64,000 bases of DNA from Megaleporinus macrocephalus (Eukaryota; Chordata; Actinopteri; Characiformes; Anostomidae): the NCBI GenBank assembly GCA_021613375.1, contig CM038718.1, positions 42,490,712 through 42,554,711 on the forward strand, written 5' to 3'. Both the position numbers and the translations under genes were made by a program. The notes under the pieces were generated by a model. It searched no databases, was not told the DNA's origin, and worked only from the letters and a program-made list of their open reading frames with translations. Below are positions 12,242-22,845 of this stretch, one piece after another. Every line of letters begins with the position of its first letter. Position 1 is the first letter of the stretch.

Positions 12242-13306
12242 CTGTGGTCAGTCTGTTGAAAACATGCTGTGGTATAACAGTAATCTCGCTTGTCTTTCAG
12301 TGAGTCATGACCACAGTAGGAGCGAACGCTCCCAGTACAGCTTCAGAACTCCTTCCAGCCCCACGAGTAAAGACACTGCTTCACGGCTGGTTTGCAGAAG
12401 ACACGACGAACAAGATTCAATAACAGCGTTTCAGTTTCCGCTCAGATGCCAAGCCGGATCGTTACTGCCCGCGAGTGGGGTCAGATGGGGGCAGTTACAT
12501 CACGCTGACATAATTCTGGAAAACCAAAAAAAAGGAATCTCTTTCGATGAAGAGAAGTCTTCCGATGAATGCCCAGATTCATAAGGGTGGGGTTCAAGTA
12601 TGAGGAACCACTAGATCTCTAACAGATGGTCCAGTATTTGGTGGGGAAACTGGACCCTCTATGTCTCTCATGAGCTAGGAACTGGTGGGTTGCGTTACTG
12701 CTGTTGTTGTTGTTGATGATGATCATGATGAGCTGCAATGAAGGGCTCAAGGAAATGTCCAGCACTGACCTCCAAACAGGGGGTCATAAAGCAGCCCCCG
12801 CCCCAACAGAGCCACCATATCCTGCTCTCCTCTGGCCAGCCAGAGTAGCTGCTCTGGAAACGATAAGCTCACGCGGTCCTCCGAGAGCATCGGGGCAGGA
12901 AAAGCAGTCGCTGCCGTCCAGCAGATCGGGCCGATAGGGACCCTGACCGCTCCGAGTGGTTTACACACACAAACAAACACACTCGGCGCTCACGTCCCGC
13001 CACACATCAACAAGCGACAGGGGCGTGAAACAATTAAAGCGGGGCCGCCGGCGGTCCCCGAATTAGCAACGCTGGAAGGAACAGCGTGTGTGTTTACAAA
13101 CACGGACGAGCGCTTTCGCATGGCTACCCGAGTGAGTCCCTCCCAAACGAGCGAGGACAGAAACGAAGCCGTAATTGGGGTCCGAAGTCTGGAACCGGAC
13201 ACGACAGCGTCCACCTGCAAGCAGTTAAAGAGATAGTTCTACCACATGGTGGGCCAACGAGGTGCCAGTGATTAATCTGTAATTCAAACATATAAACACA
13301 TATAAA
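12242..13306. other. Ordinary-complexity, partly GC-rich DNA
   Basis: A 124-codon open frame (12210-12584, +) starts inside the Tc1 remnant and runs into unrelated sequence, so it is probably not a gene. A TGAGTCA (AP-1 consensus) lies at 12301-12307. Positions 12700-13250 are GC-rich and non-repetitive, with open frames on both strands and no recognisable domain; it could be conserved non-coding DNA. Confidence 0.4.
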
Positions 13307-13314
13307 GTCAGAAC

Positions 13315-14394
13315 CATTGGCGTAGGAGCCGGGGGGGATGGGGGGGACGTGTCCCTCCCAATATCAGAAACAGGTAGCTTTGTCCCACCCAAAAGTTAAA
13401 CCACAGAAAAGCGGAAGCTGTTTAAAATACTTTTTATTATAAAATCGTGTTTTGGCCTTCACTATTCACGCACTGTGTTTGTTGTTAGCAACAGGCTCTG
13501 GTTGTTAGGTGGTCTTTCACTGTGTTGAGGCTTGTGTTCAGAAATATCCTGCAGTCAGCAGCTTCACTGAGCCGAGCTCTCGCCTCGCTGGAGCGTTGAG
13601 TAGCTCTCGCCAGCTTTGAACGCGAGGTCAGTGATGAGAGCAGTGAACAGCAACACTGACTATATATACTACAATAAAACAGCTTTAGTGTAATGTGTTG
13701 TTATGGTAACAGACTAGGAGGGTTTGGGTTAGCTAACGTTTATATTAACTTTAGACAGAAATCACTCCGAAACATAAAGACACATTACTCTCTGACCACG
13801 CCCCAAACTGCAGACTACTACTACACTACATACATAAACAAATACAATATAATAAATATAATAAATAAATTAATTAATTAATAAAAGAACACTATTGTTA
13901 GAAGTTCTGTCAGTAGTGCAGTAGGTAATGTTCCAGAGGGCGCTGTTTGGGACACAGCCTTACTGTCTAACATAAGTGTTAGTCTAGTCAGGAAACATCA
14001 GGAAATATTTATCATTTAATTTCAGCATCATGCTCCAAAAATTATTATTTTTGGTTATATATGTATATAATCCAGATATTGCATGTATAGTTTAAATGTT
14101 TTCTGACAGCAGTAGCATGTAATGTGGAGTATCTTGTTTAGTTTAGTTTGTAAAGTGATCTTTAATTGGATTTATCTAATAATAATCAGACGTACAGATG
14201 ATGTTATATTTTGTTTATTTATTTGTTACTTACTGTAAATCCATAAATGTTGTTCTACGTCACTACATACAGTGATTTACTACCTTACCTACAGTGGAAT
14301 CAGCTTATAGGTAATATTTTAGGGGATAGGGTGGGCTTTGGTTCATATTAGCAAATGTGTCCCCCCCAATGTCAAACCCACTCCTACACCCTTG
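13315..14394. mobile_element. hAT-like non-autonomous element with perfect 8-bp target duplication
   Basis: The left end reads CATTGGCGTAGGAG and the right end, reverse-complemented, reads CAAGGGTGTAGGAG: 11 of 14 terminal bases match. The element is flanked on both sides by GTCAGAAC (13307-13314 and 14395-14402), an exact 8-bp target-site duplication. Both features are diagnostic of the hAT superfamily. The 1,080-bp interior has G- and C-runs just inside the ends (about 13331-13370, 14361-14367) and no transposase, so it depends on an autonomous partner. The intact duplication suggests a fairly young insertion. Confidence 0.8.
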
Positions 14395-14649
14395 GTCAGA
14401 ACATATTCAGTGTGAAGTGTGACTATTAGAGCACTAGTTCTCTGGACTGCAGATACTTTCCTGACCCGTGCTGGATGTTGTTGTGGACCTGCCTCTGTGT
14501 TTTGACCCCTACCTTGTTAACCTGCACCTGCATGCTGACCTACATGCTGACCTACATGCCTGTGGCCTTACAGCTGGTCAGGTGACCGTGAGTTTGATGG
14601 TGACTATCTGTGAAGGGGAAGGTAGAAGCATGTTATTGTAATCTCGCTG

Positions 14650-15145
14650 TCTCCCAGTGGGCTGGGCCACATTATTGGAAACCCCAGTATATTGGAAATA
14701 TACTGTTTTCCTCTAGCTCTTCATCACGGGTCAGTTTTTTTCATGTAGTTCTTCTTTATTTGAGTGTGTGAGGTGTAAACAGAGTGATTCAGAGTGAGTT
14801 TGGTGTGAAGTGGTTCAGATGTTGTTTACTATGGTGGTAATGGGAACCAGGGGCTGCCATGTCTACAACACAAATTTGTATTATATTATTATATATTTAT
14901 ATTATATTATTATATTTACTATCAAACCTACCAGTGAACCTACACCTGTCTCTTGAGTTTACATGGACGTTGTTGATGGTAAAATCTGGAAAATCTGAAA
15001 ATAATATCTTATTTTTGGGGACTATTTTAACCTCACAGCGCCCTGCAGCACATATCCCTCCACCATGAGTGGAGTTTAAGGCCGAAATCTTTTCAAATTT
15101 AGATTTAGAGCTGGACGTCTGGTTCCATTCACCACCACTGTGAAC
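14650..15145 (+). repeat. Dispersed repeat family B, copy 1
   Basis: Shares ordered blocks with 16305-16763: GGCCACATTATTGGAAA, TATACTGTTTTCCTCTAG, GAGTTTGGTGTGAAGTGG, TTGATGGTAAAATCTGG, CCCTCCACCATGAGTGGAG and CATTCACCACCACTGTGAAC. An AT-rich insertion (about 14875-14930) is specific to this copy. No protein or terminal repeats are recognised. Confidence 0.7.
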
Positions 15146-15342
15146 AGACGCTGATGCTGGCCGATGCAGGCCAGTGATGTGATGCATGACTCTGTGTTTT
15201 CCAGATTCGACTAAATTCCTGCCTCTAAATTAGATGGAATCTACTCCTCAACTCCAAAGTAAAGATGGATGTTATCTAGTACCTCTTTTTCAGAGGCTTT
15301 GTGTTTGCCTGCCTCCTATTCGAGTTTTGTGGTCAATTTTAA

Positions 15343-15795
15343 AGGAGCAATATGTAAAATGACATAATCAGTATTTAAGATTTTTAAACATTCCAAAATG
15401 AACTAAAATGAACAGAATGTGAAGTAATATCAGTTGTGTCAGTGTATAGCATGCTAACTAGCTAACACTAGCCAAACTGTCTCGTAATACCACTTTGGAC
15501 CTCAAGAGGCGACAGTGAGTCATTGTAGTGTTGAGTCAGCCTCATAAACAGATGAGGACGAACTGCTGCTGCTGCTGCTCTCGGCAAGAAACCACCTTCA
15601 GCAGCAAACGAAAGAAGTGCTATGAACAGAAGCAGAACACAAGCCAACATTGATGCTGTTTCCACCTCTGGAGATGCTCCTGGAGAGGAAAGGGATGAAG
15701 TTTGATGCTGAACTCGGACTGTTTGGAAGAGGTAGGGTAAGGAGGAACTGTGTGGAGTATGAATTTAACTGAGCGCCATGTCACATATTGCTCCT
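15343..15795. mobile_element. TTAA-flanked MITE (Kolobok- or piggyBac-like)
   Basis: The left terminus AGGAGCAATATGT is matched exactly by the reverse complement of the right terminus, and both ends are flanked by TTAA (15339-15342, 15796-15799). A TTAA target duplication is used by piggyBac and Kolobok elements. The 453-bp interior includes a short CTG run and no transposase. The open frame read from 15665 down to 15468 lies entirely inside the element and is not supported. Confidence 0.75.
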
Positions 15796-15799
15796 TTAA

Positions 15800-16304
15800 T
15801 GCAGCTGCTACAGTAAAGGTGCCAGAATATAACAGTGAATCTCAGTTTTTCCACTGTACACGTAAGCTCCCTACTCAGACTGTCTCCTGCTGTACGCTCT
15901 CCTCTCTCAGTACTAAACTGTTATTGGGACAGCAGAGTCAGCCAGGGGGTCGGATGCGCTCCGCATCGCTGCGTGAGACTCCGCTTTAATCAGACTTTAA
16001 CATCACAGAGTCCCGCCGCTGCTGCATCCTTCCAGATAGCGGCTGTGGCCTCTGATGCTATTGGAACCGATTCATTTTCCATTTGTCCAGGATGGCCGAG
16101 CGATGATATCTCCAAAGTACATAGCTGCGTTGGACGCTGCTCACACTTGGCTGTTTGCCAGAAAGGGATCATATTGTTCAGTTTTCTGGACAGTGAATGA
16201 AATATGTGACCAGCTGGCTGAGTGCCAAGATTATTATTACAGCGTATATACACAACATAATAGAAATAATGTTCACAATTGATTAGAAACATATATGGTT
16301 TACC
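15800..16304. other. Ordinary-complexity DNA, no gene seen
   Basis: Overlapping open frames of 75-121 codons occur on both strands with no recognisable domain. The stretch 16050-16270 has the texture of conserved non-coding sequence, untested. Confidence 0.4.
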
Positions 16305-16763
16305 CACACTCGCTGGCCACATTATTGGAAATATACTGTTTTCCTCTAGCACTTTATCACAGGTCAGCTTTCCAGAGTGATTTAGAGTGAGTTTGGTGTG
16401 AAGTGGTTTAGATGTTGTTCCAGTGAACCTAGACGTGTCTCTTGAGTTTACATGAACGTTGTTGATGGTAAAATCTGGAAAATCTGAAAATAATAGCTTT
16501 TCTGTGGGGACTATTTTAACCTCACAGTGCCCTGCAGCATGTATCCCTCCACCATGAGTGGAGTTTAGGGCTGAAATCTTCTCTAAACTATCATAAACAG
16601 CATCTCAGACATCAGACAGTGTATTTATAACCATTTACTGTAATAACTTTCTGTGAGGTAGGATTTAGAGGTGGATGTCTGGTTCCATTCACCACCACTG
16701 TGAACAGTTCTGAGTCACGCCTGTAAGGTTTGAGGAAGGGTGGTTTAATTTAAAGGGTTTAAC
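16305..16763 (+). repeat. Dispersed repeat family B, copy 2
   Basis: Fuller copy of the family seen at 14650. Its right part (16552-16763) is nearly identical to 17785-18018, so that part was duplicated recently. Confidence 0.75.
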
Positions 16764-16969
16764 AGGATGTCTATAGCTGTTGTCACTAACAAAAGGGTAA
16801 AGCATGAGAAAATACATACATACAGGTTAACCAGGATTGAGAACAAGAAGTGAACAAGCAGCAGAACAAAGCCCAAAATACTAAATACTCAGTAACGCTC
16901 AGGTAGCTGAAATGATACTTCACAAAAAAAAATAAATAAATAAATAAAAAAAAAAATAAAAAAATAAAA

Positions 16970-16976
<7 letters not shown>

Positions 16977-17051
<75 letters not shown>
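16977..17051. repeat. Poly-A/AAAT run followed by (TA)n microsatellite
   Basis: About 16924-16976 is A-rich with AAAT steps; 16977-17051 is an unbroken TA run of about 37 repeats. Confidence 0.95.
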
Positions 17052-17054
<3 letters not shown>

Positions 17055-17055
<1 letters not shown>

Positions 17056-17180
17056 ATAATATACATATAACTACCCTAGTGGGTAAAAGAAAGCTAATCT
17101 GCTAACACCAGAATAATAAAACAGACTTCAAGTAAAGTTGAAGTAAATAATGTGTTACTTAAAAACTGAGACATATCAAA
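17055..17180 (+). repeat. Dispersed repeat family F, copy 1
   Basis: Contains ATACATATAACTACCCTAG, AAAGAAAGCTAATCTGCTAA and AACAGACTTCAAGT in the same order as copies at 19130-19265 and 20860-21135. A (TA)n run follows at 17180-17202. Confidence 0.6.
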
Positions 17181-17224
17181 TATGTATATATATATATATA
17201 TATAAAATCTTCGCTGTCCAAAGA

Positions 17225-17350
17225 AAACCCTGTATCAACATCACCATGATTGTTCTATATTACTTAAACACTACCATTTACACTCTGTCAAAATTTCATG
17301 ATGAATGGACCAATACAAATTTTTTTGGTTCCATTGACTTTTATTGAAAG
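17225..17350 (+). repeat. Dispersed repeat family C, copy 1
   Basis: Blocks CATTTACACTCTGTCAAAAT, CATGATGAATGGACCAATA and GGTTCCATTGACTT match copies at 30850, 31835 and 34060. Non-coding and diverged. Confidence 0.6.
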
Positions 17351-17454
17351 TTAAGGCGCATACAAACAGGTGTACATGATCCATAATCAGCAGAAGCTGA
17401 TCATGTGATCTTCCAGGGAATTCTGGGAATTGGAGTTCATGACTGTTTATCCAT

Positions 17455-17705
17455 TATCTTCCGCTTTATCCCACTAGTCGGGGGCTGGAGCCAATCCCAA
17501 TCCCAATACACCATTGACAGGTCGCCAGTCCATCGCATGGCCAACACACACTCACACACACACTCACACCTACAGGTAGTTTAGAGTGAGGATCCTAACA
17601 TGCATGTTTGGACTGTGGGAGGAAACCAGAGTACCCGGAGAAACCCACTCAAGCACGGAGAGAACATACACACAGAACCACCCGGACCGGGAATCCAACC
17701 CTGTT
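17455..17705 (-). mobile_element. V-SINE-like tRNA-derived SINE, head-truncated
   Basis: Read on the minus strand, this has a B-box-like GGTTGGATTCC (about 17691-17701), then the conserved body (TGTTCTCTCCGTGC, CTCCCACAGTCCAAAC), then a LINE-type tail containing TGGACTGGCGACCTGTCAAT and a GGATAAAGCGGAAGATAATG end. That order matches the zebrafish DANA/V-SINE layout as I remember it. The A-box part is missing, so the copy cannot be transcribed from its own promoter. Confidence 0.65.
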
Positions 17706-17784
17706 TTAAGTGCTTCAACATTTTAATTAGAATATCTGTTTTTAAATGCTTTAAACATAAAACTCTTTTCTATAGTAGTGAAAC

Positions 17785-18018
17785 CCATGAGTGGAGTTTA
17801 GGGCTGAAATCTTCTCTAAACTATCATAAACAGCATCTCAGACATCAGACAGTGTATTTATAACCATCTACTGTAATAACTTTCTGTGAGGTAGGATTTA
17901 GAGGTGGATGTCTGGTTCCATTCACCACCACTGTGAACAGTTCTGAGTCACGCCTGTAAGGTTTGAGGAAGGGTCAGACTCATTAGTGTAGCTGTGGTTT
18001 AATTTAAAGGGTTTAACA
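17785..18018 (+). repeat. Dispersed repeat family B, copy 3 (recent duplicate)
   Basis: Nearly identical to 16552-16763 apart from isolated substitutions and a 19-bp insertion (about 17976-17994). Confidence 0.8.
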
Positions 18019-18020
18019 CT

Positions 18021-18138
18021 CCACACAGAACCACCCGGACCGGGAATCCAACCCTGTTTTAAGTGCTTCAACATTTTAATTAGAATATCTGTTTTTAAAT
18101 GCTTTAAACATAAAACTCTTTTCTATAGTAGTGAAACC
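18021..18138 (+). repeat. Duplicate of 17670-17786 (SINE end plus linker)
   Basis: The segment from ACACAGAACCACCCGGACC through TCTATAGTAGTGAAAC is repeated about 352 bp downstream of its first copy, with essentially no differences visible. The two copies flank the family B duplicate, forming a mosaic. Confidence 0.85.
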
Positions 18139-18874
18139 GCCTCCTCTGTAGCGAGTCTGATTTAAAGCGAGCGTCTTTTACAGGACTGATCAAACGTTTA
18201 TTGCGAAGCGGAATAGAAGAAAGCAGCGTGTGTAAAGATCCCGAGTTTCCTGGAATCCTGTGGAGTTGGGAGCTGCAGGTTTGCTTTGAAAGGCCTCTTT
18301 GTTTTTGCCTGCCGTTCTTGAGCTCAGCTAATCAAATGGATTAGAGGCCGCTTTCGAAGCCCACCCATCTAAAATGAGCATGTGCGCAAAAACAAACACG
18401 CGCTGGCCTCCCTGACCCCCTGCCAACGAGCGCAAGAGGGGACGGCGGTGGGCTTCAGGGTCCCGTATGTGTGGAAAAGCAGATAGAAGGAACAGGATGA
18501 GGGGAAACAAGCGAAGCTGGTAAAGCCCAGACGTTGATTAGATACGCAGGGAGATGTGGGGAGGGTGGTCAGCCGGGACGACAGCGTGGGAGAGTCAGGT
18601 GGATTCGGCCGATGAGCCTGAAATAGTATTAACCTCCGTTTACGGCGCTCACAAATCACAGGATCACACGATCTGAGTCAACACTTCTGAAACTCACTTC
18701 CTACGAGTGCACGCTTTTCCGATTTCCACTTATCGCTTTTCCAGAAATGTGGAATCCCTTTAAACAGAAACGTTGACGCTGTTGGTTTTACCTTAGTAGG
18801 ACCGTTGAGACAGTTAGACTGGGATTTAACAGGTGTTCAAATGTAACCCCGCTGAGTCGTTCAGAGGGGTTCAG
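18139..18874. other. Ordinary-complexity DNA, no gene seen
   Basis: Non-repetitive, moderately GC-rich. Minus-strand open frames at 18328-18659 lack recognisable domains. Candidate conserved non-coding island by texture only. Confidence 0.4.
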
Positions 18875-19060
18875 TGTGAAACACTCTGTTCCAGATACAG
18901 TCAGAGCTGTTCACAGGGGTGGTGAATGGAACCAGACGTCCACCTTTAAAGGCTCCCTCACAGACAGATATTAGAGTAAATGGTTATAAACACACTGTCT
19001 GATGTCTGATATCTGAGATGTCTGAGATTTTAGTCACATTAAAGTGTTTCTGGGATAAAA
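18875..19060 (-). repeat. Dispersed repeat family B, inverted fragment
   Basis: Contains GTGGTGAATGGAACCAGACG and the ACACTGTCTGATGTCTGA block, which are the reverse complements of the family B right part. Confidence 0.65.
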
Positions 19061-19129
19061 GTTGTTGTTCATGTTGAAATATGAGATCAGTTAAGACTCT
19101 CTTTCACTGGTTTAGATTTTATATTCTAT

Positions 19130-19265
19130 TTATAGCTGATATATTAAATATACATATAACTACGCTAGCAGGTAAAAGAAAGCTAACCTGCTAAAATACT
19201 AACATCACAATAATAAAAACAGACTTCAAGTTCCAGTAGATAACGTGTTGTTTAAAAACATATTT
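19130..19265 (+). repeat. Dispersed repeat family F, copy 2
   Basis: Same ordered blocks as 17055-17180. Upstream sequence (19040-19130, TTAAAGTGTTTCTGGGA) also matches upstream of copy 3 at 20860. Confidence 0.65.
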
Positions 19266-19339
19266 TTTTAAAAATTATTAATTATATAGTTATCAATTAT
19301 TAGTATTAATTAGTATTACCTGAACTGTCCATCTGTAAC

Positions 19340-20225
19340 AGTCACTGTACACCACTGTTCACCACTGTTCAACACTGCTCACCACTGTTCACCACTGTTC
19401 ACCACTGTTCATCACTGTTTATCACTGTTCACCACTGTTCATCACTGCTCACCACTGCTCACCACTGTTCTCCACCATTGTTCACCACTTCTCCCCACTG
19501 TTCACCCCTGTTCATCACTGCTCACCACCGCTCACCACTGTTCTCCACTTCTCCCCACTGTTCACCACTTTTCATCACTGCTCACCACCGCTCACCACTG
19601 TTCTCCACTGCTCCCCACTGTTCACCACTGTTCATCACTGTTTATCACTGTTCACCACTTTTCATCACTGCTCACCACTGCTCACCACTGTTCTCCACTT
19701 CTCCCCACTGTTCACCACTGTTCATCACTGCTCACAACTGCTCCCCACTGTTCTCCACTGCTCCCCACTGTTCATCACTGCTTACCACTATTCTACACTG
19801 CTCACCGCTATTTACCATTGTTCACCACTGCTCACCACTGTTCACCACTGCTCCCCACTGTTCATCACTGCTTAGCACTATTCTCCACTGCTCACCGCTA
19901 TTTACCACTATTCACCACTGTTCTCCACTGCTCCTGACTGTTCATCACTGCTTACCACTATTCTCCACTGCTCACCGATATTTACCATTGTCCATCACTG
20001 TTCACCACTGTTCATCACTGCTCACCACTTCTCCCCACTGTTCACCACTGTTTTACTCTACTTACCACTGCTCACCGCTGTTTACCACTACTTACTACTT
20101 ACCTCTACTTACACTGCTTACCACTGCTCACCACTGCTCACCACTGCTCTCCACTGCTTCCCATTGCTCACTGTTGTTCACTACTATTCACCACTGTTTA
20201 TCACCGTTAATCACTGTTCACCACT
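19340..20225. repeat. 10-bp minisatellite (TTCACCACTG-like)
   Basis: Almost uninterrupted 10-bp monomers: TTCACCACTG, TTCATCACTG, CTCACCACTG, TTCTCCACTG, CTCCCCACTG. Blocks of several monomers repeat in order. A 249-codon open frame across it (SPHCSPLFITAHH-like) is a translation of the 30-bp register, not a protein gene. Confidence 0.95.
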
Positions 20226-20859
20226 GACATGACTGAAAAGTGGTTGTGTGTTGAGAGTTGAACTGGGATGGCCTGCGTGTCTGATTAGGACGGTTTCGGG
20301 ATTCTTTCTCCAGAACCATGTTCCAAATAAAGGGAGGAATTTAAAACAGCCCGGAGAAACTTTCCATGTTTGTTTTCACTCAGAAAACTGTTTAACATCA
20401 GCTCATAAACAACTAAAGGCCAGAGAGGAGAGATTTTACGTCGTTTGCAGGGCTTTCTGCCAAAATCCAACACCAACCTAATGATGCTTCACAGAAGTGA
20501 GGACAGAGCCACTGGCAGAACAGAGGCTTGTGAGGCGAAACTTTTTATGTATATGTTCATATTTACATACCTAAAAGGAACTGCGGTGCGATTGTTAACA
20601 CAACGTTTACTCTCGCTTTGTTTTTGCTGCCTGACGAGTGTATAAAGTGGTGGGTTAAGTGGGACATGATGACCAGCTGGTCCCACTAAAAGACCCCCAC
20701 CACCAGACCTGCAGGACCATTTAGCCAAACAGACTGAACAGTACTTTCCTTCTTCCCCAGCTTATTTTCTAACACGACCACTGAAGAAGTTACAGCTAAA
20801 ACACTCAGTTGGGGAATAAAGTGTAATGTATTACTGTTTTTGCTGAAAGTGTTTAAAGT
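20226..20859. other. Ordinary-complexity DNA, no gene seen
   Basis: Short overlapping open frames on both strands without recognisable content. Positions 20470-20640 look conserved-non-coding-like, untested. Confidence 0.4.
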
Positions 20860-21135
20860 GTTAAAGTGTTTCTGGGACAAAAGTTTAAATATAAATAAAA
20901 TATAAAATGAGGAGCAGGTGATGAACCATCAGTTAAATATCACCTTTAATTCCTAACAGACTGTCTTTCACAGGTTTACACGTTATATTATATTTATTAC
21001 TAATATATGAAATATACATATAACTTCACTAGCAAACAGAAGAAAGCTAATCGCCTAAAATGCTAATGCTACAATAAAACATTAATTAAATTCAAGTATA
21101 TAACATGTTACTTAAAAATTGAGGCATATAAAATG
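20860..21135 (+). repeat. Dispersed repeat family F, copy 3
   Basis: Extended copy: TTAAAGTGTTTCTGGGAC, a variable AT-rich middle, then ATATACATATAACTTCACTA, AAGAAAGCTAATC and TGTTACTTAAAAATTGAGGC. Runs directly into the 84-bp array. Confidence 0.65.
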
Positions 21136-21171
21136 AAGGATGGTATTTTCATGCCTGTTTCTGTTTTCTGA

Positions 21172-22465
21172 ATTTCTGTATTTAAACTAAAACTGAGATT
21201 AAAATCCCCTTTAGTGCTGAGCTAAACCAGCTAGCTTGCTGCTAACATAGCTAAAGATTCTGTATTTAAACTACAGCTGAGACTAAAATCCCATATAGTG
21301 CTGAGCTAAACCACCTATCTTGATGCTAACATAGATCATATTTCTGTATTTAAACTAAAGCTGAGATTAAAATCCCATATAGTGCTGAGCTAAACCAGCT
21401 ATCTTGATGCTAACATAGATCATATTTATGTATTTAAACTAAAGCTGAGATTAAAATCCCATATAGTGCTGAGCTAAACCACCTATCTTGATGCTAACAT
21501 AGATCATATTTATGTATTTAAACTAAAGCTGAGATTAAAATCCCATATAGTGCTGAGCTGAACCAGCTATCTTGATGCTAACATAGATCATATTTATGTA
21601 TTTAAACTAAAGCTGAGATTAAAATCCCATATAGTGCTGAGCTAAACCACCTATCTTGATGCTAACATAGATCATATTTATGTATTTAAACTAAAGCTGA
21701 GATTAAAATCTCATATAGTGCTGAGCTAAACCCGCTATCTTGATGCTAACATAGATCATATTTCTGTATTTAAACTACAGCTGAGATTAAAATCTCATAT
21801 ATCTCTTAACTAACCTCAGTAGATCCTAGCATAGCTAAAATGTCTATATTTAAACTAGAGCTGAGATTAAAATCTCCTTTAGCACTGAGCTAAACCTGCT
21901 AGCTTTGTGTTAATGTAGCTAAAACAATTGTATTTAAACAAAAACTGAGATTAAAATCCCCGTTAGTGCTGAGCTCATCCCACTAACTTGACGCTAACAT
22001 AGCTAAAGATTCTGTATTTAACTACAGCTGAGACTAAAATCCCGTATAGTGCTGAGCTAAACCTGCTAGCTTGCTGCTAACATAGCTAAAATTTCTGTAG
22101 TTAAACTACAGCTGAGGTTAAAATCTCATATATCTCTTAACTAACCTCACAAGATCCTGTCTATATTTAAACCACAGCTGAGATTAAAATCTCCTTTAGC
22201 ACTGAGCTAAACCTGCTAGCTTTATGCTAATGTAGCTAAAACATCTGTATTTAAACTAGAACTGAGATTAAAACCGTATAGTTTTTAACTAACCCTGCCA
22301 GTTCAATGCTAACATAACTACAATTTCTGTATTTAAACTAGAACTGAGATTAAAATATATGTTTATGGTATGTAGTGTTTAGCTAAACCCACTAGCTTGA
22401 TGCCAACTAAAATATCTGTATTTAAACTAAAGCTAACATTAAAATCTAACACTAGCTAATTGCTA
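21172..22465. repeat. 84-bp minisatellite
   Basis: About 15 units. CTGAGATTAAAAT recurs at 21361, 21445, 21529, 21613 and 21697, exactly 84 bp apart. Each unit includes TGTATTTAAACTA, AGTGCTGAGCTAAACC and GATGCTAACATAG. The central five units are nearly identical and the flanking ones diverged, as expected from unequal exchange in the middle of an array. Confidence 0.95.
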
Positions 22466-22574
22466 ACATAGTTTTATATATATATATATGTATGTAAGTT
22501 GAAGGATAACCTCAGCCTCGGCCCAGGTCTTGGAGCATCTGTGAATGTCCTACCTTATAGGGATGGCAGGAGCA

Positions 22575-22845
22575 CAGTCTACCCAGATAGCAAAAAGTAT
22601 CTGGGCCGGATCCAGCCCAAATCACAAGCACGTTCTGGCCCGGTGTCTAACGGCACTACGGGCAAATACCGGAATGGATCCAGTTTGTGGTTCTGGACCA
22701 ACACTGACCCGGCTCCGGACCAGATAGCATTAATGTCATTGTACCTTTGGCCCAAATATGGGCCACATCCGGTTACCTAGTTTTACATCTAGGCCCAGAT
22801 CCGGACCAGATGGCAGTAAAGTTATTATCTGGGTGGGGACAAACC
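22575..22845. mobile_element. Short TIR-bounded element with GGGCC/GGATCC motifs
   Basis: Left end CTACCCAGATA matches the reverse complement of the right end (TATCTGGGTGG) at 10 of 11 bases. The interior repeats CTGGGCCGGATCCAG, GGCCCAAATATGGGCC and CAGATCCGGACCAGATG. No coding content. I recall a dispersed fish family of this type; class unassigned. Confidence 0.5.

Noticed and set aside
12210..12584. 124-codon plus-strand open frame
   Set aside because: Starts inside the Tc1 remnant and continues into unrelated DNA; no recognisable domain or splice structure.
15562..15580. CTG trinucleotide run as a poly-Gln or poly-Ala coding exon
   Set aside because: It is short and lies inside the TTAA-flanked MITE.
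15990..16352. 120-codon minus-strand frame and overlapping plus-strand frames
   Set aside because: Mutually overlapping on both strands, and part extends into dispersed family B.
19478..20227. 249-codon frame rich in His/Ser/Pro
   Set aside because: Translation of the 10-bp TTCACCACTG array.
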